From NCBI RefSeq assembly GCF_945859685.1, contig NC_079149.1:17271118-17335117 (forward strand): DNA of 64,000 nucleotides, read 5' to 3'. The position numbers and the translations under genes are program-made. This document shows, piece by piece, positions 47,790 to 58,459 of the stretch. This DNA comes from Eupeodes corollae. Lineage: Eukaryota > Arthropoda > Insecta > Diptera > Syrphidae. Below the pieces are notes generated by a model. It searched no databases. It saw nothing but the letters and a program-made list of their open reading frames with translations, and was not told the origin of the DNA. Each line of letters starts with the position of its first letter. The first letter of the stretch is position 1.

Positions 47790-48125
47790 TTAAAAATCTT
47801 TAATCAGAATGGTGGCAAGAAATCGATCAACTTTCAGTTTAAAAAGTCTTTAGTGATGAGCCACGTTTTCACCTCAATGAATTCACCAATAAGCGGAATT
47901 GTCACATTTAATCTATAGATAATCGAAGAGTGATTATCAAAGAAGCAAAACAACCAACCAGAGGTAGGTCAGGGCGTGAGATGGTAAGGCACTTTTGATG
48001 GCCCGAATTGGAAGATATGTAAGCGACGATATGTGGTTTTAACAGGACGGTGGCACTTGCCACACAGCTAACGAAATAATAGCTATTTTGAGCCACAAAT
48101 TCCATGGCCGTGTTATCTCACGTTG
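47790..48125 (+). mobile_element. Mariner copy B, 3' part
   Basis: Resumes mariner coding with NGGKKSI and a SDEPRFH-like catalytic region (about 47,855), then the ICGF-N-R-TVALATQL region equivalent to copy A's WFQQEGATCHTA (about 48,030). It ends abruptly at the GTTATCTCACGTTG equivalent of copy A 5,892, followed directly by a LINE. Stops are present throughout. Confidence 0.75.
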
Positions 48126-49185
48126 GACTCTCCCTAAAAAGTGAAAGGACAACTCCAACCCGTCAAATCTTCGGTCGATAAGTCTTCTTCCGAGCATAAG
48201 CGAAGTTTTCGAAAAGATCATCAATAGGGCTCTGACTAAGTGGGCTGTGGACAATAAAATAATAATTGCGTACAGAACGGCCCGAAAGGTTGAGGTTATT
48301 AGAATTCTCTTGCAGCGTGATTTCGACAAGATTCAGCGATATTGCGACGACTGGAAACTGAAAATAAATGTCCAGAAGTCGGAGACAATTCTGTTCCGGA
48401 CTCCGTTGGCTGGGGCCACGAGGGATACGTGTAAGAATTGGCGCAAGAATTGGTCATCGTTGATCTTCGCGGGCAGCCATTGGCGAACAAAAGTCTAGTG
48501 AAGTATCTCGGTATCTGGTTAGATCAGTATTTATATTTTGACAGACATATAAATGCTGCTCTGACCAGGGCCAGAGGAGCCTTCGCTCTGACGAAACGGC
48601 TGTTTTTTAGCAGTCGGCATGACCCCGGAGTGAAAATAATTTGCTACATGGATCTCATACGGCCGATGGTCGTTTATGGTTGTCCTGTGTGGTTCATCGT
48701 TGCCCCTTCCCAGATGGAGAAGTTTCGGGTGTTCGAGTGGCAGTGTTTACGACGCTGTACCGGCTTATATTGAACAGCCGAATCTTCTTATGTGCATTAC
48801 TATTCCAACGAGGTCCTATACAACGGGGCTCAAATCAACAGAATTGACAATTTCTTGATAGAACTCGTTCGAGGTCACATCGCAAGAGCTATGTCTTTGA
48901 CCAACAATTTAATTTTCGGGGCGTTCTGTCCGAACGACGAATATTTTGAGAGTGAACGCTTGAGCGGCTTCATTCCACCAGAAGCATTCCTTTTTTAGAA
49001 AGGTGCGGTCTGATACACGATAGATTGGCAGTTCCGCTGATCTACCACGTCAGACGATGAACCGTATAGATAGGCGACTCCTGTACAATCGGGACGCCAT
49101 GGCACAAGGCGAAGTAGAGCTCCCTAGGTTCAGTAGGGCTGTATCCGGACGGGACCAGTATTTTTTCTTAGACACTTAAGAAACA
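48126..49185 (+). mobile_element. LINE family 3, copy A, internally deleted
   Basis: Non-LTR RT remnant. RT block NLRSISLLPSISEVFEKIIN near 48,160-48,220, then an abrupt join VDNKI/IIAYRTARKV at about 48,260. This skips the segment that carries the catalytic box in the paralogue at 61 kb. It continues with DWKLKINVQKSETILFRTPL, LVKYLGIWLDQYLYFDRHIN and the thumb/C-terminal KIICYMDLIRPMVVYGCPVW (48,640-48,770). Frameshifts at about 48,480 and 48,773. The tail runs to about 49,185. Clade uncertain (I/Jockey group). Confidence 0.82.
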
Positions 49186-51249
49186 TTGAATAAATGAAGG
49201 CAATATTTACTAAATGCAAGTATTACGTCTGTATTTCTCAAAAAATATTTTTAAAGAAAATATTACGTACATATACGCCACAGTGAACGATCAATGATGT
49301 GCATTTTCATTATTAAATTAAGAAAGTAAAACTCTTTTATAATGTTTTTATGAAGTCTAAATATTTAATGCAGAAAATACAGAGATTGTTTTGCTTTTCA
49401 TAAAAGGTTCTTAGCGGAAATGAAGTAAGACAATTACTGTACGCAGTCTTCATACAATTTAGATTCTCTTAAAAGTGAACGTGTTCTTATATACATACTC
49501 GACAAAAAATCCTGGCCTTGTAAATAAATCGCCAAAATCCATCTGTTCACAAAATAAAAACAAAACCAAAAAATTATCTTTATATAAATTCTTACTCACA
49601 TCACATTGATATTGAATACGATTTGGACATTTATCTTTATATCCATTCTTATGTGACCGTACGTCATGTTTGACAATCAAAAAATGTATAACAATTTGTT
49701 AAGCTTTACGATATAGCCTTGTCAAACCCGTTGGATGAATTTCATTTACGCAAAATACGTCACTATTATATTGATTTTTTTAAGCGCTAATAAATTAATT
49801 AAACGTTTATCATTTCAGGTTTTTATTTGAATTTAATCAAAATAGATATTTTATAACCTAAATAAATACTCATGCTATTTTTGTATCAAAAATTTGCATA
49901 CCCTGTGGTAGAGTCTATGAATAAATGATGCTAAAAATAAACTTAGAACTATTTTATATCGAGCCCTAAGTAACAAACCTTTTCTCGTTTGGTTTTTGGT
50001 GTTATTTTTGTCGATTTTGAACGAAAATATCAGAAATCAGACCTTCACCTCATTAAATGTTTTATTCTCGTATTTACCTTATAAGGAGGAGCTTACACTT
50101 TTATATTTAATTTCTTGATTTTTTGTTTAAGATATCCACCGACGAGACAAAAGAAAAGGCTAAAATAAAAGTTCAGTGTTTTGCAAAAAAGTTCATTGAA
50201 CATTTATTCCCATTCATATCATGCTTTGTAGCCGGCTTAAAAGCTGACCAAAAGAAACAAAACAGTGTTATGAGAAAACTTGAATGGGCTACGTGCGTTT
50301 TGACTTGAGTGTTTAAAGGTAAACATCATATTGAAGTTGGGATTGTGGATAAATTTGGATTTTTTTGTTTATTTTAAAGAATTTAAAAAAGTGTTAATTA
50401 GAGAGTGAGACTCACACTTAGAGATGGTAAAATTTAATAAATTCGTTAAACTTTTGAGTCTTATTTGGCAGGGTATGAATAAATTGACCATACAAATTGT
50501 TAAAAGCTCATAAGAAACACCATATTAGGCAATTTTATTTAAAAAAAATTCTATTCTTTTGTATTCATTAAAGTTGAAGTATTTAATTGTTTCATTTTGT
50601 TATTTCAAGTTGGTAACACTCACATTTGACATCTGTCACCCTCATCTGTCATTTGATGTGTCATGATTTTAGTTCAATGTTTCCCATTAAAAAAAAAGGA
50701 TCGCTTAGCAATCGAATAATACCTAAAAGTTAAGAAAACTTATTAGAAAAGTGGCAGTTCAAACGTAGCCACTTTTACGGTTTCTGTAGATTCGTACCAA
50801 TATGCTTTTGCCGAGAATTGAAAATCATGACTCGGGAATATGTTCTAACAAAACGTTGAAAAAAGCTACACAACACGGCTAATTATGGCTCCATCGTGGG
50901 TGAAGTTTTATAGCTGTGTAATTTTATGTTTTCACGGCATCAATTGACACCAACACCGTCGTTATAATCAGAGTTTTTCTTATTTAGTTCAGAGAAGAGT
51001 TCGAACTGTCAAAAAAAAATAATAGCGTTCCTTTTTGAGCTCTGATCATTCAGAGCTTCAAATTCGTGTTTCTTTTTTAGTTCTGAACATGTTCAGAGCG
51101 CGCTTTGTGAGCTCAGAATAAAATAACAGAGTAAACGAAGTAAAATGCTGAAAACAAATAATTTGGTATTTGAAGTCGGGAAATGGAAAAAAAATTATCG
51201 TCAAAACAATAAAAATGGCGATAGAGGCTGGTCGCTCTAGTGGAAAAGG
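49186..51249. other. Intergenic, no gene seen
   Basis: AT-rich. A dense cluster of TTTGACA/TGTCA words occurs at 50,620-50,665. No gene is supported. Confidence 0.5.
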
Positions 51250-53500
51250 TAAGATGTGAGCGCCACCTGATCCGCGGTCTTCCTCTCCTGCGCTGTCCTG
51301 TGGGTGTGGATTCGAAGACTTTCCGGGCCGGAGCATTGGTTTCCATGCGCTCTACGTGACCCAGCCATCTTAGTCTCTGGACTTTTACCCTTCTGGCTAA
51401 GTCTACGTCGCTGTACAGCCCGTACAGCTCGTCGTTGCATCTTCTCATCCACTCCTCTTCGATGCATACGGGACCGTAGATCACACGAAGAACTTTTCTC
51501 TCGAACCGACCAAAAGTTCCTTTCATCCGCTTTTGCCATAGTCCATGCTTCTGCACAGTATAGCAGGGCGAGGATGATAAGGGTCTTATATAGAAACACT
51601 TTGGTCCCTCGAGAGAGCGCATCACCTTGTCTAAAACCTTTTTGGACATTGAAAGGTTCTGTTAGGTTGTTTCCAACCTTTATGGAGCAGCGTGAATTCT
51701 CCAGGGATGCCAAATCTAGACATGGCTCTATACAGCTCGTCTCTGTAGATGCTGTCATATGCGGCCTTGAAATCGATGAAAAGATGGTGGGTGTCGATTT
51801 GGTGTTCTTGAGTTTTTTCCAGGATCTGCCGTAATGTGAATATTTGATCAACTGTGGACTTTCATGGTCTAAAACCACACTGATAAGGACCTATCAGGTT
51901 GTTGACGAAGGACTCTAGACGTTCACATATTACGGCAGAGAAGATTTTATAGGCAATGTTAAGTAGACTGATTCCTCTATAGTTGGTGCAGTTTAGAGGG
52001 TCTCCTTTTTTCAGGATCGGGCAAACAATACTGAGGTTCAATTCATCGGGCATGCTTTCAACCGACCACATCTTACAGATACTTTGGTGCATGCTCCCAA
52101 CCAACTTATCTCCAACTGCTTTAAAGAGCTCGACATTAAAGCCATCCGCTCCAGTGGCGTTATTAGACTTCAGCTTAGATATGGCAATCTTTACTTCGTC
52201 TAAGTGGGGAGGACGGGATTGTTGGCTTTCGTCGTCTATGTTGAATGGATCATCCTGCCTGACAGGGGAATTCGGTTCGTCGTCAGCGTTATACAGTCTG
52301 CAGAAGTGGTCCTTCCATATCCTCAGCATTGACTGTGGTTCCACTACGATGTTTTCACTTTCGTCTTTGCAGCCTTTGGTTCTAGGTTTATGTACCTGTG
52401 TATTTCGTTTCACCTGTTCATAAAACTTTCGAACTTCATTCCTGCTTTTAAACCTCTCAACATCTTCGACCGCACGCTTCTCATGCCCTCTCTTTTTCCT
52501 TCTGAGAAGTGGGCGTTCCTTTCGCCTGTTCTGCTAATAGAGCTCATGAGCAGCTCTCGTCCTTTTATGCAGCGCCGCTTTGCGTGCCTGTTTTTTGGCT
52601 GCATTTGCCTGCCGACATTCCTCATCAAACCAGGGGTTTCTTGTTGGTGGCTGCTTGAAACCCAGCACATCAGAGGCGGCTTCTCTGATTGCATCTTGGC
52701 AATGTTGCCACTGGTTTTCGATACATTGTGTTGGCGGCATAGAACTTCGAGGGAGGTTACTTGTAACTCGGTCGGAAAAGGATTTGGCGATCTCTTGCGA
52801 TTCAACGTTGTACCTTCTCCCAGCAACTCCCTGTTTTGCCTTGGGTCTGGAAACCCGAAGTGCTACCTTGGCTACAACGAGGTAGTGGTCCGAGTCGATG
52901 TTAGCTCCTTGGAAAGTTCGGACATCCATGATGCTGCAAGCGTGTCTGGCGTCGATCGCAATATGGTTAATATGGTTGACGGTAGATTGATCTGGAGAAG
53001 TCCAAGTTCCTTTGTGGATGGTTAGGTGGAGAAAACACGTACTGGCTACCATAACGTTTTGCCCCGCAGCAAAATCAATAAGACTTTATCCGTTGTCGGA
53101 AGTGTCGTCGTGCAGGCTGTTATTCCCGATTATTAAACCAAAGATATCTTCCCTTCCTAGCTTGGCATTAAAATCGCCTAGGACAATTTTAATGTCGTAG
53201 CTAGGACACTACTCACATGTTTTGTTTAAGAGCTCGAAGAACATATCTTTGGTGTTGTCATCTTTCTCTTTTGTGGGGGCGTGCGCGCATATCAGGTAAT
53301 TTAGCCTTGGTCATGAGGCACTCATTGATGCACCTATAGCTCAAGACTTCTTGTCTAAGTCTGCCTTTAATGACAAAGCCGCTTCCAAAAAGGCGCTGTT
53401 TGCTTTCGTGGTAGCAGTCACCATAGTAAATATCGCAGTTTTTCATCCTCTTTTTTCCTGGACCATTCCTTAAAATAATTGCTTTATCTATATTTGTTGA
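51250..53500 (-). mobile_element. LINE family 1 (RTE-like), copy D
   Basis: Minus-strand copy reaching furthest 5': endonuclease sequence from about 53,500 (NCDIYYGDCYHESKQRLFGS), the GDFNAKLGRE-like region near 53,160, NIDSDHYLVVAKVALR with an intact SDHYLV box near 52,880, linker (52,826-52,410), RT start (52,413-51,862), then the C-terminal domain. An internal deletion joins FRQGDALS directly to RGTKVFLYKT (about 51,610), removing the whole RT palm including YADD. It shares the 32-nt deletion of copy A near 51,698. The 3' end and TAAG tail are missing, unusual for a LINE. Inactive. Confidence 0.9.
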
Positions 53501-54731
53501 ACAATAAAGTAGTCTCACTTTTCCTGATTAACAAATATTTACGTTTGACAGCCTGACATTTGACATTTCAAATCATGACAGTTTAGTGCTCAAGTTGTTT
53601 CATAATTAAGTCAGAGAGCTCTGAACACACTCTACTCAGTTCGATCAGTCTCTGCTTAGCTTTGAACTGCCAAATTTTAGCAAAAGAATTACATGCAAAA
53701 GACTCACTCCAATCTTAATAATGAAGCAAAATGTTTATCAAAAATGTATTCCTTTGGTCATCATATATTTTATTTTATTTTAATTTAATTTGTTTTAATT
53801 TTAATCCCAAAAAATGTATGACCCTCTACAATTGAGTAAAATTAAAGCAAAAAGACACTTTTGAAATAGCTTGACAACTGTCTCATAGCGCATTTTTTAA
53901 GTGTGAACGTTTTCAATTTTAATTATTACACAATATCTACATTTTGAATGTTCTTGAAATTGACAATTTCAAATTGTTTACAATTAATTTTCAAATATTC
54001 CAAAAGCAAAGTAAAGTTAAAATTATGATAAACTGCCAAACTAAAATAGCTTACAGCTGTCAAAGCAAATGTCACAAAAAACAGTGTTGCCAATTGATAG
54101 TTCTCATTTATTTTATTTGGAATTTAATTTTATTTTATTTTTCTTACAGCACCGTTTTTGTGGGGATATGTCCAAACGCAGTAACAAGTAACAACTTATT
54201 ATGACTAGAATATACTCCAAATTGTTTAGTGTTCTAAATAATCAAAAATTCAATTTAAGTTGCCCAAAGTGAGTATCTGTCTCTTTTTCTCACATATAAA
54301 AAAGTTTTTAATTTATTTTCTGCTTTGATAAAGTTTTTATTTTGTGAACTAAAAATAGCTAAAGACATATAAAAAACTATGTATTTTATAGATATTCAAT
54401 TGAAAACGATGGTTGTAAAAATAGTAGGCACTTACTAAATCCCTTGCTAAGCCACTTTCCTGTCTGAATGGACTTCCATTTAATCAGAACACTTCAATAC
54501 TCAGTTTTCTAAAGAACACAAAAAACTCTCGAAAGTGTCATAAAATTGTTAATAGTTACTAAAAATTATATTACTTATTTCCTTTCCAACACTGTGACAC
54601 ATTTAAAAATATTCTTTTCAAATTTACTTAAACACTTAATTTTCTTGATAACGCAACTAATTAACTTAGAAAAACAATACCATGAATGGAAATGTTTACT
54701 TTTAAGTTATGAACTTATACAATATTGTAAT
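53501..54731. other. Intergenic, 3' of the odorant receptor
   Basis: AT-rich with repeated TTTGACA words at 53,545-53,580. No gene. AATAAA-type signals on the minus strand were not resolved with confidence. Confidence 0.45.
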
Positions 54732-57700
54732 CTAGTTATTCATTCCATTTAGAACTGTAAAATATGAGTAAGAAGCACTTAAGAGTGATTGAAATGTTTC
54801 AAGTGTCATCGGGTACATTCCACCAGCTGAGATCTGAAAAATAATACAATATATAGGAAAATAAGAATTATTATAAATTTCTGTTAAAGTGTTTAAAAGA
54901 AAAAGTATTCACTTGCAAAGCATTTTGACTCCTTAAAATCATAATTAAAATACTTTTCTTGATCTTTGAATTACAAATTGTCCAATTAGAGTTATAAGCA
55001 GCTTCTGCAACTTTTAGACTCTTTAAAAGAAAAAATGTTAAAATCACACGATGCAAGAAAAAGCCAAATACGTTCCTTACTTCATAAGAAAATTCATTAG
55101 CATGCCAATACGAAAGTAAGACTACGTAAAATATACTACCAATATAAATGGCAGCATTTATTTGTAGCATGTAACTGTCAACCTATGAATATTTATATTT
55201 AACAATTTTAAAATGTTATAAATAGATATTAACTTACAATAAGTATGAAGAAAAGCAAAACACAAAGCATCAAACTAAACATCAAAAACTCCATTAAATT
55301 CGTCAGCGATAGTAGAGTACTCAATGTGTCACAAAATCTTAAACGAAACAAAATTTATTTTAATGACATTTGACATATAAAAATGGAGTATGACTAAAAG
55401 TAAAGCTTAGCAAAATATACCCTAAAATAAATGAGCTTAAAAGACCGAATTTATACGATGAAATATGTTTGTATTTCATAAAAAATGATAGTTTTTGATC
55501 AGTTTCGTTAAGTCTCGTTAAATTCCTTAAGTCAAGCCAGATTCATTGACATTCTCCTGAACTTACATAAATGTCAAAATTGAAATACATTGCGACTGAT
55601 ATGCATTAATGTGTTGTTGGCTGCGTTCAATTTCGTGTTGGATAGGGTATCTCGGAGAGATGGATTTTTAGATACCTTGTTGAACGAGTTGGATAGCTAT
55701 ATTGATATAACTGTCAAAAAATAAAATCAACTTTCAGCTGTTCACAAAAAGTAGAGGAACATTTAAGCTTAGGAGTCAAATTTGTTGTAAGATAAAACAT
55801 TTAATGGATAATTCATCTAATTCGTGGGACGATGAGGAATTGATAGGTGCTGCTATTAATTTTTAAGTATGTCCACTATTATATTTGACATAAACTTAAG
55901 TTGTCAGAAAAAAAAATTATGGCTGGAGCCTTGCTTGACTTTTCGTTTGATTTTAAGTTGTTCACAATCTCAAATAAAATAAATATAGGTTAATGAATTT
56001 CTGACGTATTGAAACTATTAGCGTTCACATTGAACAAACATTCCGTAAAACGTTGATAGATGTGGAATTTCGGTGAAATCTGAATAAATATAAAGAAATG
56101 TTCTTTGTATTTTTCTTTGTCTAAAGAATATACGAGTATAACTAAATTTATTTTAAAGAATTCAACTGAAATTTCGTTTTACCCATAAAAGAAAATCTAA
56201 ATTTGCACTGCTGGAAATTTTCCTTAAAACTAACATCTGAAGAAAATATCATAATATTTCGAATTCCCTTCAACACATTTAACATTATTTCGTTTGATGA
56301 ACGCGTTCTCATGAAATCAAATTAGAGTCAGTGAAAACAAACCATAAATCAACGAACATTAGTTTTTAACATGTCAAAAACATAATGGCTGAATCACAAA
56401 CACGCTTCAGCTTCGGCTTCACCTGACGTTTACGAGTTCAGCCATAGGAATTCAATGCATGCTATCACAATGGAGCTTCGACCCCACGTTTCGTTTGACA
56501 ATGGTAAGGAAAAGAACGTAATGTAACGTAATGTGACTCCAAACGGAAGCTCTAGTTCAATTATCTGAACATTTGCTTTGTCTGATAGCTCAACAGCTGT
56601 AAAAAAAATGTCAACAAATACCTATGTCATTCAAATCAACTTCGAAGCAGGCCGTAATGCAGACGAAGCCGAACCTGAAGCGTGTTTGTGATTCAGCCAT
56701 AATTTCGCCATATTTTTTTTTTAACCAACAACACTTTTTTCTTCCATAAATAAAATATCTACTTCCTTGAATATTTTCTAACTTAAATGAAAAAAAAAAC
56801 TTAACGAAACTATTAAAAACACTGTTTGTTTAACGTTTTCAAGAAAACTTACCTTATAATTTTGTTGTGGTACTGAATACAATACTCCAAGTCTCTGTCA
56901 ATTCGCTCAAAATCTTTCGTTGAATCAATTACGTTTTCCAATTTATTTTGTAGAATTTGAAGGCTCCCAATACCAAACATAAGATAATTTATGAATAAAT
57001 TGGTAAAAGGTATGTAGGTGACAATAATAAAAGGCATCACGAATAGAACTTGTGTTGCAAATATGATTTCATAGCACGGACTTTTATAAACGTCAACTGT
57101 TGGTATCCAAACAGGATAAGGAAGTTCTTAAAAAAGGATTGAACATTATCTTTGAGTTATATGAATACAATTGATCAAATACAAGTTCTTAACTTAAAAT
57201 TTAAATTTTTGGATACTTTCTGCTGAGCTTTAATTATTTTGAACCTACTCTAAGAAACTAATCTAATTTTTTTACTATGGTCCAATAACATTAAGTATTT
57301 CGCAACTTTTTCACAAAGCTTTAAATATTTACCTTTTGAGTTCATGCATAATGGTACAATAATTGTCATTACTCCTCCAACACTCCCCAAGAACAAACTC
57401 AGCTTTGAAAATGTATCAGCTTTAACTGCAACTGCATTCAACACTCTTAGTGATGCCATATCTCTTTGGTTCTAAAACAAAATTCACATATATACTTTTT
57501 TTGTTTAAAATCCATTTAATTTCTACCTCAGTTTCCTGAAACCAGTCTCGAATGTCTTCAATAAATTTCACAAAATCCTTTTGATTCAACAAAACCGACA
57601 CAATACGAAAAATTGAGTTAAATAAAATGGCCGTCATAAATGAACTTAAAATTAAAGTTTCAACATTTCCCCAATTTACAATAAGATAAATAAATTCAGA

Positions 57701-57826
57701 AATATTAAATAAAATAGGAATAATCATAAAAATTGAACATTTCCAATAAGAATTATTCATATAAATAAAACCACAATATTGCCAAATTTTAATATTAATC
57801 GACAGAAGACGAAAATTTTCAATCAT
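54732..57826 (-). CDS. Odorant receptor (7tm_6), seven exons, intact
   Basis: Insect odorant receptor: a seven-pass membrane subunit of the Orco-dependent ligand-gated channel in olfactory neuron dendrites. Exons (minus): 57,826-57,527; 57,471-57,333; 57,126-56,853; 55,337-55,238; 55,182-55,081; 55,020-54,913; 54,833-54,732. All introns are GT-AG, phases agree, and they join to a 374-aa frame without a stop, the normal family length. The start is the first ATG (MIENFRLLS). Hydrophobic segments occur throughout (e.g. WKCSIFMIIPILFNISEFIY; LMEFLMFSLMLCVLLFFILI). Family C-terminal signatures are EAAYNSNW, the ISAGGMYPMTLETFQSLLSA last exon and YSYFTVLNGMNN. The 1.5-kb intron 3 carries two transposon fragments; the other introns are 55-206 bp. 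The subfamily is not identified, so no symbol is given. Confidence 0.93.
55618..55880 (+). mobile_element. GCGTTCAAT-TIR element C (one end), in OR intron 3
   Basis: Starts with TGGCTGCGTTCAATTT and matches the reverse complement of the right side of element A for about 190 bp. Beyond the homology an ATG at 55,804 opens a 20-codon acidic frame (NSWDDEELIGAAINF) before a stop. This may be the surviving 5' coding end of the autonomous element. The other terminus is absent. Confidence 0.6.
56386..56699 (+). mobile_element. PIF/Harbinger-like MITE, copy 3, in OR intron 3
   Basis: 314 bp, TIR TGGCTGAATCACAAACACGC, with TAA duplication at 56,383-56,385 and 56,700-56,702. It lacks about 36 internal bases present in the other copies (around the ACAAACAAAATATTTGCTC segment). 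It lies in the large third intron of the odorant receptor gene. Confidence 0.92.
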
Positions 57827-58111
57827 TTTGACAGATAGGAGTGATGTCAAAAGGTAGGAATCAGTAAGAATTCTAAAAAATTGTGAAAAATTTCATGGAA
57901 TTTATACTGACTCTGTTAGGAGAATAGAAAATTAAGGCATTTTATTATGATCGTAAAAAAAAACGGAACTATCACAATTTAGAGAAGGAAATAATCACAA
58001 AACTTTTGGAATTTGACATCTTGAAATTTCAATGTGAACGCACCCTTAAGCCAATGACCGACGTCAACAATATGTCAGGTTAAAATTGATTGAGGTTGGG
58101 ATTATAACTTA
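57827..58111. promoter_or_regulatory. Upstream region of the OR gene
   Basis: About 285 bp between the OR start codon and the next transposon. It presumably contains the promoter, but no TATA box or known motif is convincing. A GCGTTCACATTGAA inverted match to 56,022 lies at about 58,030. Confidence 0.3.
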
Positions 58112-58459
58112 TGGCTGAATCACAAACACGCATCAGCTTCGGCTTCGTGTGCGTTACGGTGGGCCTGCTTCGAGGTTGCTTTGAATGACATTTCTATTAT
58201 TTCATCCCTCCAAAGAGCAAATAATTGGTTTGTTGACTTTTTTTTACTGCTGTTGAGTTGTCAGACAAAGCAAATGTTCAGATAATTGAACTAGAGCTTC
58301 CGTTTAAAGTCACATTACGTTATATTAAGTTATTTTCCTTACGATTGTCAAACGAAACGTGAGGTCGAAGCTCTATTGTCATAGCATGCATTGAATTCCT
58401 ATGGCTGAACTCGTAAACGTCAGGTGAAGCCGAAGTTGAGAGTGTTTGTGATGCAGCCA
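58112..58459 (-). mobile_element. PIF/Harbinger-like MITE, copy 4
   Basis: 348 bp, same orientation as copy 2, with TTA duplication at 58,109-58,111 and 58,460-58,462. It lies about 290 bp upstream of the odorant receptor start codon. Confidence 0.92.
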
